Positions 11,669 through 24,169 of a stretch of 64,000 nt of DNA are shown here, in pieces (within the stretch, counting starts at the first letter, position 1; each line of letters begins with the position of its first letter). Position numbers and translations under genes: made by a program. This stretch comes from Erigeron canadensis (Eukaryota; Streptophyta; Magnoliopsida; Asterales; Asteraceae): NCBI RefSeq assembly GCF_010389155.1, contig NC_057767.1, positions 7,547,765 through 7,611,764 on the forward strand, written 5' to 3'. Under the pieces are notes generated by a model. The model worked only from the letters and a program-made list of their open reading frames with translations. It was not told where the DNA came from and did not search any database.

Positions 11669-12463
11669 TCATCGTCGTTGACGTTTGGGAATGAACTTTC
11701 GCATCCACAAAGGTTTACCATTGATGGTAAACTTTGCCGTTGTTCCATCACAAAGAATCGCATGAATGTAGGAAGTATGATAGAGCACAATCTTTGCAAA
11801 TAAAGCATGTTCACCTTTAGGTACTTCTTGCATGTAAAATGCCTCAATGCATTCGCCAAAAATTTGAGTCAAGAACTCCCTTACTTCCCACTCTAAGACC
11901 GGGTATCCTCTTGAAAAGGTCACGAATAAAGTCCTTTCATCCGGTTGGATTATTTTGGTCTTTCGCGGTACAACCATCGTCTCATGGTTAGTCATACATT
12001 GAAGAAACTCCATGTAGGCATTTCTTGCTATGGCTCCATCCCATATGTCCTTAAGGCAAGTAGCACAAACATTAGTTATCACTTCATTGATACCAACAAT
12101 GGAAGCCTCACGATTTTTGCAAAAGAACTCGATAGGCATTTCTTTCTTAAGTAGTTTATTTGTCAAAGGGAAATCCATGGATGAAGAAGAAAATAAAAGA
12201 CCTAGGTTGTCCCAACATAATAATGCTTCATCTCCGATTTGATCAATCCATTGAGAAGAGAAATTAGTTAGAATCATCCGAGTCAGGGCAGGTGAATCCA
12301 TGATCACCCTTTCTAACCATATCCAAATGGCCATCATTTGTATCGCTTCAATGGGATCGCGCCAAAGATCATATACGAGTGTTGCATATAGTTCCCTATC
12401 CACCGAGTGAAACTCATGGTATTCTGCTTGAGTTATCTTTGGATATCTTACTCCCGTCCACAT
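11669..12463 (-). CDS. Plant protein with C-terminal RRM-like fold, putative RNA-binding
   Basis: A 264-residue uninterrupted frame. The N-terminal half (about 10-160) resembles a plant-specific helical region with HSVDRELYATLVYDL and DPIEAIQMMAIWIWLE. Residues ~176-258 look like a divergent RRM: a first strand RTLFVTFSRGYP, a helix VREFLTQIFG, a central strand HALFAKIVLY, and a last strand NGKPLWMRKFIP. Aromatic RNP residues are only partly kept, so RNA binding is inferred, not shown. I know related uncharacterised plant proteins of similar length but no experimental role. The start ATG gives the longest frame, although related proteins may have a few more residues upstream or another exon; the left end is a proper stop. 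Codon use and the intact frame suggest a real gene. It lies alone between repeats. Confidence 0.7.
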   Translation of the reverse strand: MWTGVRYPKITQAEYHEFHSVDRELYATLVYDLWRDPIEAIQMMAIWIWLERVIMDSPALTRMILTNFSSQWIDQIGDEALLCWDNLGLLFSSSSMDFPLTNKLLKKEMPIEFFCKNREASIVGINEVITNVCATCLKDIWDGAIARNAYMEFLQCMTNHETMVVPRKTKIIQPDERTLFVTFSRGYPVLEWEVREFLTQIFGECIEAFYMQEVPKGEHALFAKIVLYHTSYIHAILCDGTTAKFTINGKPLWMRKFIPKRQRR

Positions 12464-14499
12464 GATGCCAATAAACCATTTAATGTGTGATCATGCCTGT
12501 TATAATAACAAGATATAAGTAAATGAAAGAAGTCATAAACCAAATGACCTGATCACTTGTTTCAATCTAATGTGCGCAATTGTATGTATTGCATAATTAA
12601 AATGCACGGACATAAATAAATTTTATGTAATTAAGATCGAACTCATAATAGTTCGAAAGATAGTTCCTGAAATCTTTAGACATGTCGAGTGACACTAGAG
12701 CATGGTAAATAAGAGAAGCAAACCTTAAGATCAAGGCAATTAGCTAGTTGCTCCTTGCATATAGTTGATCTCGTCACATATATGAACCCAAAATTATAAT
12801 GAGTATTAATGGCAATATTTAATGAAAGGAAATTTAGTTCTTGTGATACAAATAGGATTTTGTGTATATGTGAACATATGTACAAAAAAGAAAAAGCTTT
12901 GTCTTCTCCTTCACTATGATAGAGTTGACTATTTGATACTGTAATAAAGTTGTAAAAATAGAAAACTATTGTATCATTAATTATTTTCATAAATGTGTTA
13001 AAACTGCATTACGTATCTACGTATTTTCGACCTTAATTGGGCTTACTAAAACTCATAAGTCATGAATCATCTATTTAGTACTGATGTTCCATAAATTTTC
13101 AACCCTTCCAAATTTATTTATTTTCTTTCCTTTTTTAAATTAAACCACAAACTTTACATTTCATTAAAAATATAACATTAAACTAATATTTTATACTACA
13201 GATTAGTGTTTATATTTAAACTTTCAAACTAAAATAATAATTTTCTAAAGAGATAAAAGTCCAGGGGCTAAGTGAAAGATATATATTAATAATTTTATGA
13301 ACAGCCATCACCACCACTCACTTTCTTTTAGTCTTCTTCTACATGATATACATGAACATATATATATATATATATATATATGCTGTGTATATATATAATA
13401 CCTGCAAAAAAAAATTTTTTTTTTAATCTCCAACTGCTGAAAACTCAAGTGCGCCAAATAAGATGAAAATAAAAAATCATTATGATTACAATAATAGTAA
13501 TCTAACTTTGTGAAAAAATGAAACAGGTGTTGGTGACAGATAGACATTTTTGAGACGTACGTTTCCTTCAAGCAGATTTTTCATTTGACCTATTATCTTG
13601 TAAATAAGTAGTAAGCATAACATGAATGACCCGGCCCGTTTATATGTAATTGTGACGAAATCGCCCATTCTACAGATCCAATATTAAGCTTAATTTGAGC
13701 TGGAAGCTCACCTTCCAACAACCGTCCCTGATTTGAATCAAAAGATCAAAGCTTAAAACATGATGCATTGACTATGTAAAATCGAAATAAAAGATCAAAG
13801 CTTGTAGTTATAATTAGTAAAGTTCTTAATTATACCTAATACCTCTATATTCATGTCATGTACTCATGTAGAGATATTCACTGAATAAATCTGTAGAGAA
13901 TCGAAATCGCCCTGTGTCAACAAGATCGAATTAACATAAGATTTTGATCCTATTACAAACAAACAAATACGTTTACATTGTCACTGACTTACAACTGAAT
14001 ACAAACTACCTATTTATACATATTGAAGGTAGTACTAACTAGAAAATTTTGGACCCGCATTACGGGATCTCAATTCCTTTGTTGAAACGGTTTGTTATTT
14101 TAGTATATATGCCGTGAATTTTTGACAGCTTAATTAGAAATAATTTTGTCATTAATATGTTTGTTTAAAAGTATGCAATAAACCAAAACGTAACCCGTAG
14201 TAGAAACCTGAACGGGATGTGATATGACAAAAATATCAATATATTAATTCAGATATCAAGTGGATGCGATATAGCAAAATGCAAGTAGTGGTACGGGGTG
14301 TATCACAATAAGGTTGAATGACAAATAAAAAGTGTGAAAATAACAAAATAAGTAACCCGTAATAAAAAATCCGAAAAGGAAAAACAAAACTAAAAAAGAA
14401 AAAGACGTGACAAAATCCGAACAGAAAGCAATGTGACAAAATCCAAACTATAAGAAACGTGCGATGTGTCACTTTATAATCGGTGCCACGTGTCAAGTT
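12464..14499. other. Intergenic, upstream side of the RRM-like gene
   Basis: No exon with a recognisable domain. The RRM-like gene's 5' flank is at the left. A (TA)n microsatellite lies near 13357-13382 and other AT-rich simple DNA surrounds it. Short frames here look random. Confidence 0.4.
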
Positions 14500-15115
14500 T
14501 TAATAAGCATGGTTACTATTGATAACCATGCCAAAAAAAACCGAAAGAAAAAACTCCAAACGAGATCCGTAATGTGAGAATCTAAATAGTGATGTGGGGT
14601 ATATGATGAACCAATAAAAGAGATCATATAAGCAAAAAAAAAGGTATCAAAAAACCAAGAAAAACCGAAAGATAAATAACCTTAAAGAAAATAGAAATAA
14701 CAAAGGAAAAATAAAATGTTGAGTAAAAGTTTTCAATATATTATTTGAGAACATAAAAGCCAAAAAACTACGATGAACACCAAGAAAAAACTCCAAACGG
14801 GATCCAAAATGGCAAAATCTAAATAGTGATGTGGGGTATACGATGAACCAATAGAAAGAAAACACAAAAGCAAAAAAAACTATGTAATAAACCAAAAAAA
14901 ACCGAAAAAAAATAACCTTAACGGATCCGATATGGCAAAATCCGAAAAAACGCGGGGTATAGGTGGACCAATAGAAAGAAAACACAAAAGCAAAAAAACT
15001 ATGTAGGAAACCAAGAAAAAACCGAACAAAAAATAACCTTAACAGAATCCGATATGGCAAAATCTGAAAAAAACGCAGTTACAGGTGGACCAATAGAACA
15101 ACGCCACGTGACACG
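14500..15115. repeat. ~120-bp tandem repeat array
   Basis: The anchor (A)CCAATA(G/A)AA(A/C) recurs at 14610, 14847, 14967 and 15089, a spacing near 120 bases (237 for the first pair, which spans two units). Each unit carries a GATCC..ATGGCAAAATC block, a GGGGTATA block and A-rich AACCAAGAAAAAACCGAA segments. About five units, decaying to the left. Long frames through the array reflect the repeat and are not genes. Confidence 0.65.
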
Positions 15116-15304
15116 TAACACTGTTCATTGGCCTCGCCTTTAATGAGATTACAATTTATACTCGTATATAACTGAGTTTTCTTTTCTTATTGAGATTGTG
15201 GCCTACACTTAATGCTACAAACAAAGGAAAATCGTTTATTTCACTTTTTATTATTAATTGATTATATTATACATATGAAATATGAAGTTATCAAACGTTG
15301 TAAT

Positions 15305-15995
15305 TGTTAGGTTATATAACTATTATCAAATCAAATTACAAAGCACGTAACGGAAGACAAGATCTATGTAGTTTAATTAATTAACCAAGATAGAAAACGT
15401 GTACCTTAAATTGGAGAGAATAAAGCAAGAAACCTTTATAATAAGGTTTGAATTAAATCTCTCTACGATTGCATACACAACGTTGAAATGTATATATGCT
15501 AGTACTTGATCACGAACCGAACAACCCTTTGTTCCTAGCTCTTGAATTCGACCCAAACAAAAACCCCGAAACCCTTTTTCTTGTTGTAGTCGATCGAACC
15601 AAAGAAGAAGAAGAGAGAAGAAGAGATTTTTAGGGTTTTAGAAAAACCTAATGAATTGTGTGTAGAAAATAATTAGGTTAGGTCTCTATATATAGTGTTT
15701 AGGAAACTTGATGACCAAGTTTAGGGTTTTGAAACCCTTAGTTCGACCGTCCCCCCCCTAGAACATTCTAGAGGGGTTTCCTAATTCCAACTCTTCTTCG
15801 TTAAGTTCGTTAGTTAAGTACCGTTAACTATTTAACTCTTTTAACAGACCTCCGTTAGTTTTTCGTGATCAAATTAATTAATAAATTACATTTAATATAT
15901 TAATTAATTTATAGTTACATTCACGTTGAGGTGTGACCCCGTAGGCTTAAATACTTTTCGGACATACGTTCATTTTACGTGATCATATTCTAACA
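15305..15995 (-). repeat. 3' LTR of copia 1
   Basis: Reads TGTTAG...TCTAACA on the plus strand. It matches 22342-23037 across its full length with scattered substitutions and small length changes in C and repeat tracts. Confidence 0.93.
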
Positions 15996-16006
15996 GCTCC
16001 CACTTG
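15996..16006 (-). other. Polypurine tract of copia 1
   Basis: The minus strand reads CAAGTGGGAGC directly before the 3' LTR, the usual site for plus-strand DNA priming in copia elements. Confidence 0.75.
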
Positions 16007-16848
16007 AGCTCGTAATGAATGAAGGTAATAACATTGGTTAGCGTCTAGCAACACGCCAATGCTCCCGAAAATATTGAAGCATAGTTTAAACGGTTAAGGC
16101 ATTTATTATCCCTTTGTTCAGATACCTTTGTTAAATATGAATATGGATCAAGGTCATTTCATATTTAAACGATGTTTCTCATTCAATAACTAATTAATGA
16201 TTACCAAATATAATCGAGAACCATCTGGATTTATTTGGGCACGACCATGCAAACATCTTAATCAGTCAAATGAGGGAGCCAATGGTATCATGCTTCAACT
16301 TTTATATTGAAGGAACAAATCCTGTATTGACTACACGTGTCAGCCATCATACTTCACGACACTTTCTGAAAATAACCCTTTATGTACCCACTTATTCAGG
16401 TGAGTTAGAACTACATCTAGTAAGTGCGATTCATACATGCTAACCTACTTGCATCTCAAGTCAAAGGATCAATAAAACTAACCATTTACGAATTTCACTT
16501 AATGACGACGATCCATAAAGTGATAATTCGTTAGTGGGGTAGTCCGATATGCATCAACTATGGATACCATATGAGTTTGGTGGGAACCATCCATTACATA
16601 TTCCAAGAATATAACCAATCACTCACATTTGTCTTAGTTTAATTATATTCTCATATAATTAATCGACAATGGACAATTTAGAATATTTAATAATATATAA
16701 AAAATATTAAATAAAATATTCAAGGATTAAACATACAAATATAGGACACAATTTAATATTGAATGAAATCAAACATATCAAGTACTTTATTTTATTATGG
16801 AAAATGTAAATTGTTTAACATCCCTTATCCAAATACCGAACAATAGAT

Positions 16849-19800
16849 TTACATAAAATAATTAGCTAATTTAAGTCCTATGCCCTCGGCATGCCTTTCA
16901 AGCTTGGGCCTAGACAAAACTTTTGTGAAAGGATCAGCTAAGTTAAAATCTGTGTGAACTTTGAGTAATTTGATTTCCCCTAGTTTGATCTGCTCACGAA
17001 CATAGTGATATCGTCTAGCATAATGTCTGACACCTTTCTGAACTCCGGGTTCGTTGGCAATGATTAATGCACCAGTATTATCATAGTACAAATCAGTGGG
17101 TAAGTCATTTGAGGGGATCACGTTTAGCCCGCTAATGAACTTCCTTATCCAGACTGCTTCCATTGCGGCTTCTGAGGCGGCAATGTACTCAGACTCTGTT
17201 GCAGACATGGCAACTGTGGTTTGCTTCTTGCTTTTCCAGTCCACAGCTCCTCCGTTTAGAACGAAGACGAATCCTGATTGAGACTTCGTGTCATCTTTAT
17301 CAGTTTGAAATCCAGCATCACAGTATCCGGTCACTTTGAGCTCTAAGTCTGGATTTCCTCCATACACCAAAAATATATCTTTAGTAGCTCGTAGGTACTT
17401 CAAAATATTTTTAACAGCAATCCAATGGCTTTCACCAGGATTCTGTTGATATCGGCTAACGATGTTTTGCGTGAACGCCACATCGGGTCTAGTGCATCTA
17501 ACAGCATACATAATAGATCCCACAGCCGAAGCATAAGGAATTCTACTCATACGCTCCACCTCACTAAGCGTAGTAGGATCTTGTTTGACAGATAAACTAA
17601 GTCCTTCTTGCATAGGTATAGACCCACGCTTAGAATTCTCCATCTTGAATCGCTTCAAGATCTTATCAATATAAGCACTTTGACTTAGTCCAATTAATCG
17701 CCTTGATCTATCTCGGTTGATCTTGATTCCAAGAATAAATGCCGCTTCTCCTAAATCTTTCATGGCAAAACACTTTCCAAGATGAGATTTAACATCTTGC
17801 AACATTGGAATGTGTTTTCCTATGATTAATATGTTATCGACATATAAGACAAGGAAAGCAACATTACTCCCACTAGCTTTGCGATATACACATGGCTCAT
17901 CGGGATTTTGAACAAAACCAAACTTTTTGATTTCTTCATCAAACCGTTTATTCCAACTTCTTGATGCTTGCTTTAGTCCATAAATGGACCTTTGAAGCTT
18001 GTATACTTTGTTGGGATGTTTTGGATCAATAAAACCTTCTGGTTGATCCATATAGACTTCTTCATCCAAGTAACCATTTAAGAAGGCAGTCTTAACATCC
18101 ATTTGCCATATCTCAAAGTCATAGTACGCTGCTATGGCTAAGAGTATCCTAATAGCTCTAATGTCCGCGACTGGAGAAAAGGTTTCATCATAATCAACAC
18201 CGAAACGTTGAGTATAACCTTTTGCCACGAGATGAGCTTTATAGGTGTGTACATTTCCATCCATGTCCGTCTTCTATTTGAAGATCCACTTACACCTAAC
18301 AGTTTGAGCATTTTATGGAAGATCAACCAAGCTCCAGACTTGATTGTCTTTCATGGATTTCATTTCCACCTTCGTAGCTTCAAGCCATTTGTCAGATTCC
18401 GGATTTGATAATGCAGCTTTGAAATTCGGAGGCTCATCGAGATCTCCAACAATGTCTTCTTCTACCATTAGACATGGTCTTTCGGTAGGACGTCTTGTCC
18501 TTTCGGACCTACGAAGTGGAATCGCTTCATTATCATCGACTTGAGGTTCATCACTTTGAACATTCCCCCCCAAGTTGATGATTGCTAGTATCTTCAGAAG
18601 GTGACACATCTTCCTCTTGAGTCTCATCAAGTTCTACAACCCTCCCACTGTTCTCTTGAACTAATTTCTTTTCAAAGAATTTAGCATATCGAGCAACACA
18701 AACAGTGTTTTTGGCGGGATCATAGAAGTCGTAACCCATCGTTTCCTTAGGGTATCCGACAAAGATGCACTTAGTAGTTCTGGGTTCAAGTTTGTCAGGC
18801 GTATCGCGCTTCACAAGTGCCTCACATCCCCAAACTCTTAAGTAAGACAAATTAGGGACATCACCATGCCATAATTCGTACGGTGTCTTGTCAACCTTCT
18901 TGGTTGGAACCATATTGAGAATGCGTACAACAGTCTCTAGAGCATAATCCCAAAACGAAAATGGGAGAGTTGTACGGGTCATCATTGATCTTACCATGTC
19001 TAGCAAGGTTCGATTTCTCCTTTCAGATACTCCATTATGCTGAGGAGTATATGGAGGAGTAAGGCTGTTGGACAATTCCACATGCTTTAAGATAATCCTT
19101 AAACTCTTGGTTTAAGTATTCACTACCGCGATCCGAACGAAGAATCTTGATGGTTTTACCGAGTTGATTTTCTACTTCATTTTTAAACTCTTTGAATGTT
19201 TCAAAGACTTCATGTTTATGTTTAAGCAAGTAAACATAACCATAACGACTGAAATCATTTGTAAAAGTTATGAAGTAGCTAGCTCCTTTCCTTGACACAT
19301 GTCTAAATGGGCCACAAACATTGGTATGAATGAGTCCAAGAAGATCTTTAGCCCTTTCTGGCGAATGCTTAAAGGGTTTTCGTGTCATCTTGCCGGAAAC
19401 ACATGACTCGCATTTATCAAATGATTCATCATTTAATTTTAAGATCCCTTCACGTTGAAGTCTCTCAATGCGATTTTTGCCAATGTGTGCAAGACGACAA
19501 TGCCAAAGATAAGTAGAGTCCAAGTCAGTCTTGGCTCTTTTGCTAACATTATACATTGAATTATTTGAAACACAATCACGCATATCAATTTCATAAATAC
19601 CATCATAAGCAATAGCATCAAAATAATGAACATTATTTTTAGAAACTGAAATACCAATATCATTAAAAACATTAATGAATCCGTTGTCTTTCAACAAAGA
19701 AACTGAAATAACACCTCTAGTAATAGAAGGTGCATAATGACAATTGTCTAAAACAATGATTAAATCGGAAGGAAGAACTCAATGAAATTCTCCAATTGCT

Positions 19801-20675
19801 TCAACAGCTGCTGGTAGACCATTGCCCACGATCAACTGCAAAGCTCCGGGCTTCAGTTTCCTCCTTTTCCTAAGCCCCTGTAATTCATTACAGATATGAG
19901 TTCCACAGCCATTGTCATAAACCCATGATTTACGCTTAGTTAAGGAAAATAATTCAATGGTGAAGATACCTGAAGTACTAGCGCCGCTAGTATTCTTCTT
20001 CTTCACATTCAACTCGTCAAGATACTTAGGACAGTTCCTCTTCCATTGCCCGACTTCATTACAATGATGACAGCTCTGGTCTTTAGCCGTTGTACCCATT
20101 TTCGTTAGAGGCATTTCATTGCCCTTGGCGATTGGTTGTTTTCTTTTCTGGACTTTTCCCCCTTTGTTTGCAAGAACTTGGGGTGTTGGAAATTTCTTTG
20201 GAAGTTGTTTTTCATACTCAATTATCATAGCATGGAGTTCAGTAACGGGATTACCAGTGCCATGCAAATGATAGTTGCTCACAAAATTCTCAAAATCCTT
20301 AGAAAGTGACTTGAGAATTATTCCAATCATAATCAGAGGAGCATAACCATTATTCAGCTTTTCCAATTCCTCAAAATACATTTTCAATTTAAGTATATGA
20401 GGTCCAACCGGTGTTCCTTGCTCGTGTTGTAGGCTAAAAACTGCTTTATGCAATTCATACAAATATTGCCTTCCAAACGCGGTATCGGTTGCACTCAACT
20501 CATTAATTGCAGCACCAATTCTTGGAACAACTGATCTTTCCTCATCAAGGACTTCATAGTTATTTAGAACCATTCTCGGTCTATGAATGAGATCATTTGA
20601 GTTTTGTCCAGAAAGAATTTTTCTTTCAAACTTTTGCCGAAAAGTATTGGTGTTTGTGGAGGGATTCATTGCCAT
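16849..20675 (-). pseudogene. Decayed gag-pol of copia 1
   Basis: Minus-strand order: gag from ATG 20675 with a CCHC knuckle (CHHCNEVGQWKRNC); protease with D-N-G in place of D-S/T-G; pre-integrase zinc region and integrase core; integrase C-terminus; reverse transcriptase and RNase H ending at 16849. Breaks: in-frame TGA at 19779-19781; a +1 shift near 19060 (an extra C); a shift at a seven-base G run near 18567; in-frame TAA at 18313-18315; in-frame TAG at 18274-18276. The reverse transcriptase signature reads YVDN, not YVDD, which would abolish catalysis. RNase H segments (DNTGALIIANEP, LADPFTK) are still recognisable. No single product can be made. Confidence 0.9.
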
Positions 20676-22324
20676 CTACAAAACAGATTAAGTTCAAAAA
20701 TCAGTATTTTCGATAATAAGTCCTTAAGAAAATAATTACCCAATGTTTATAGAATAAACAATTAATTTCATTAAGGCTAGGATCCAATTGACATACAACC
20801 ATTTCATCAGTTGATCTGCTAGAAATGATTACACTCAAAAGGTAAGTGACGAGCAATAATTGCATTACAAGTGCAATTCCTAGAAAGTATGGGACCTACG
20901 TAAGACACTCGATTCATCAAGTGATCTTTTGTAGTCATGTTTTGTCCCATCTTTTGCCACGGGTCAAGGTCTCACCGCTTAACTCGCTTTAAGTCGTCCA
21001 ACTACGAACGTGCAAAATTGACCACCACTGTGTACCAGTGAATGGGTTTCGCCATGCAATCGGTCTTTCACCACTGTGTACCAGTGAGTAAAACAACAAC
21101 CCCATGTGTCCTTGACAAATTGGATGACAAATGACTTAAGCTTATTGGGTCATTCAATATGATATGTGATCAAAAAGTAATGTTTCGAAGATTCAAGCAT
21201 ATCTTCTAAACATAATATTTAATAAAATCATTTGTATAGTCTTAACAACACAAGAGAGCTCGGTAGCTCCATTTGAACGCACAAAGAAGCGCAAAGGCAA
21301 AGGTTTGCGATGAACGCAATTAAAAACCCGCCCTTTTAGAAGGCTAGCTCATCTGACTTATACCTCTCTTAGAGTTTGTTCAAATGGGTGAGTCAGTGTA
21401 TCTCAAGGTTGTAAGACTCCAATTTTATTAAAAAATCTCTATTTCGATATTGCTTAGTCAAGTTTATATTTTCTCAAAAACACTTTTACATCACAATTTA
21501 TATCACAATAAATTTGCAAAATCATAAACTATTAATTATTTAGCATGCAACGAGTTATGGTAGGCCACCTAAACATGTCACTATGGTTTAATTATGTCTA
21601 AATCGGCTCCCCCTTCAAAGAAGAGGACCACATACATCAAGTCGCCTTGATTGTGTAAGCCTTAAACACATACAAAACAATTAAGTATCATATAACCACA
21701 TAGTTGCTCACTGGAAATTCCAGTAACTTCACGACCTGTTTAGACCTATTTCTGGTTCGATTCAGATTTCGACCAGAACGACAAAGTTTTAGCCCAATGT
21801 GTTGGGCATCTACAGTTCCAAGCACGACCTCTAACTCATTACGGATTAAAAGATATGAATTTTTTAGTAAACTTTCACAAAACAGAAAATTTACACGAAA
21901 AATTCACATATTCACACAATTAATTATCCAATTATCTAGTATAATTAACCCTAATGATCAAGATTCCATATCAATATATCTAAGTAAGAATCATGAATGA
22001 TTTGCATGAAAAATTCATGATTTTTACTTCTTTTTAACCATTAAAAATAAAGGTACACATATAAACATATGCAATTTATCACATAAACATGCAATTAATC
22101 AAAACTTGGATTAGAAACCCTAAAAAACATTTTTTTTTATTTTTCTGGAAAAATTTTCGAACCATATATATATATATATTAAATAAAACCTTTTTCTAAT
22201 TTAAATAATGTAATTAAATTACAAAATCAATTTAACTATATATATATATATTCGAAATTTATAAAATCAAGAACCCTAACCCCCCTTCAAGTTTTGATTT
22301 ATTGGTAATCAAAAAACATACAAA
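20676..22324 (-). other. Untranslated leader of copia 1
   Basis: 1.65 kb between the primer site and gag, with no coding domain. It contains duplicated ACCACTGTGTACCAGTGA segments (near 21024 and 21070) and two short TA tracts (near 22164 and 22240). Long leaders are common in this copia group. Confidence 0.6.
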
Positions 22325-22340
22325 CTTGGCTTTGATACCA
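22325..22340 (-). other. Primer binding site of copia 1
   Basis: The minus strand reads TGGTATCAAAGCCAAG one base after the 5' LTR, complementary to the 3' end of initiator tRNA-Met (TGGTATCAGAGC consensus, one change visible). Confidence 0.8.
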
Positions 22341-22341
22341 C

Positions 22342-23037
22342 TGTTGGGTTATATAGCTATTATCAAATCAAATCAAATCACAAAGCATGCAACGGAAGAC
22401 AATATCTATGTAGTTTAATTAATTAACTAAGATAGAAAACGTGTACCTTAAATTGGAGAGAATAAAGCAAGAAACCTTTATAATAAGATTTGAATTAAAC
22501 CTCTCTACGATTGTACACACAACGTTGGAATGTATGTATGCTAGTACTTGATCACGATCCGAACAACCCTTTGTTCCTAGCTCTTGAATTCGACCCAAAC
22601 AAAAACCCCGAACCCTTTTCTTGTTGTAGTCGATCGAACCAAAGAAGAAGAAGAGAGAAGAAGAGATTTTTAGGGTTTTAGAAAAACCTAATGAATTGTG
22701 TGTAGAAAACAATTAGGTTAGGTCTCTATATATAGTGTTTAGGAAACTTGATGACCAAGTTTAGGGTTTTGAAACCCTTAGTTCGACCGTCCCCCCCCCC
22801 CTAGAACATTCTAGAGGGGTTTCCTAATTCCAACTCTTCTTCGTTAAGTTCGTTAGTTAAGTACCGTTAACTATTAACTGTTTTAACGGACCTCCGTTAG
22901 TTTTTCGTGATCAAATTAATTAATAAATTACATTTAGTATATTAATTAATTTATAGTTACATTCACGTTGAGGTGTGACCCCGTAGGCTTAAATATTTTT
23001 CGGACATACGTTCATTTTACGTGATCATATTCTAACA
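22342..23037 (-). repeat. 5' LTR of copia 1
   Basis: Ends TGTTGGG...TCTAACA on the plus strand. It contains an AG-rich GAAGAAGAAGAGAGAAGAAG tract, shared with the other LTRs of the family, and TATATATAG near 22727. Confidence 0.93.
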
Positions 23038-23051
23038 GTAATCCCCACTCA

Positions 23052-23351
23052 TCATTTTCTCGCGAGAAATTTTGCAAGCGCTGGTGACCCCGGCTTACGC
23101 TTAACTGGAAAAGTCTGCAGGTTTCCAGTCCGAAGAATGCTCGAAACATTTCTAGCCTGATCAAGACTTACAGGATTTCCAAATGCTTGTTGAATCTCTG
23201 TGAATCTTTCAGGGTCATTGCCTATCACAGTCTGAATAGATTGGAGTCCACCAATATAACTTGTAGTATTGAATAGTGCCTTTGTATAAAAGAGTTGGAG
23301 CTCTTTCAAACTTGGTAGATACTGGTGCATAGACAGGTCAAATTTACCCAA
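23052..23351 (-). CDS. Unrecognised 99-residue frame, possible terminal exon
   Basis: An open frame whose stop lies ten bases outside the copia 1 target duplication. The composition looks protein-like: charged and amphipathic, with SLDQARNVSSILR and a basic end KRKPGSPALAKFLARK. I do not recognise a family. Candidate splice acceptors (CAG or AAG) exist near the start, so it may be the last exon of a gene or a surviving piece of one. Copia 1 inserted immediately 3' of its stop. Real coding status is unproven. Confidence 0.35.
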   Translation of the reverse strand: MGKFDLSMHQYLPSLKELQLFYTKALFNTTSYIGGLQSIQTVIGNDPERFTEIQQAFGNPVSLDQARNVSSILRTGNLQTFPVKRKPGSPALAKFLARK

Positions 23352-24169
23352 AATGTTAATAAAAACCAGAAATAACGTACGATAAACTATGATTTTATAA
23401 TGTGTTACATAAATCTTATAAATATATATATTTAATGTGGATACATCAACTCAGGCCTAGTGATTAAACAGACAAGTTTTTGCACTCATTGTATATATAT
23501 ATATATATATAGCTTGTAACGGGGTTGTACTAATATACGTCTACCTATGAAACACTTTAGGTGTAAATAAGGCACTCAGGATACATGAACTACTATATGT
23601 TAATCAAAAGAACAATTGAAGTAGCTACCTCGTAACCTTTCCAAGTTTCGTTTGGGAAGCCGAATACAACTTTTAAAACAACAAGCTTTTTTAGTTGAAA
23701 ACTGTTGAGAAACAAGATCAATTTAGCTTATTTTATGGTAATTAGCTTATTAGTTGTTACTTGGCTTATTTCTGGGTTAAGCATTTTTGCAGGATAAAAC
23801 TATAAGGGTGCTTTGTGTAAACTGCTTAAAAGTTTCAAGAATGAAGTTTGGACTGAAGTTGCCAAGAAGAGAAGACAAGGGGTGAAAGACGAAAGTTTGA
23901 AGGCTATATATAGTATCACATGATCTGGTTTAGGATCAAGATCAACAACCCTAATTTTAGTTTATACATTCGTTTTATATATATTCATTCATATATATAT
24001 CATCATTCTGATGATATAATTTCGATATATTTTCCAGTTTATGTAATAGATTTAGAGACTTTAATCTCTATTTTTCATACTTTTAATAATAATACTACAG
24101 CCGATTGATTACTTTGTTCATTGTTCTGGTAAGTTTCTGGATATTCATCTTCTTATTTAGGGTTTTTAC
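23352..24169. other. Gene-free stretch downstream of the TIR-NBS remnant
   Basis: The expected remaining LRR exons of the TNL gene are not found here in any minus frame. The DNA is AT-rich with a (TA)n tract near 23493-23512. Confidence 0.45.

Larger units (their letters stand above)
15305..23037 (-). mobile_element. Ty1/copia LTR retrotransposon 1, full length, inactive
   Basis: The element is bounded by a perfect 5-bp target duplication GTAAT (15300-15304 and 23038-23042). LTRs of 691 and 696 bases start TG and end CA. A tRNA-Met-type primer site follows the 5' LTR and a polypurine tract precedes the 3' LTR, both read on the minus strand. The coding order gag, protease, integrase, reverse transcriptase, RNase H is that of copia. 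It is inactive: it has in-frame stops, two frameshifts and altered catalytic motifs. A solo LTR of the same family lies at 38214-38918, so the family has been active more than once here. Confidence 0.95.

Noticed and set aside
14647..15060. 137-codon minus-strand frame
   Set aside because: It lies wholly in the 120-bp tandem array; the Phe-rich composition reflects A-tracts, not a protein.
14500..15115. CRISPR array
   Set aside because: Tandem units are contiguous without unique spacers, and this is a plant genome.
21704..22000. 98-codon plus-strand frame in the copia 1 leader
   Set aside because: Opposite strand to the element and no similarity to known domains.
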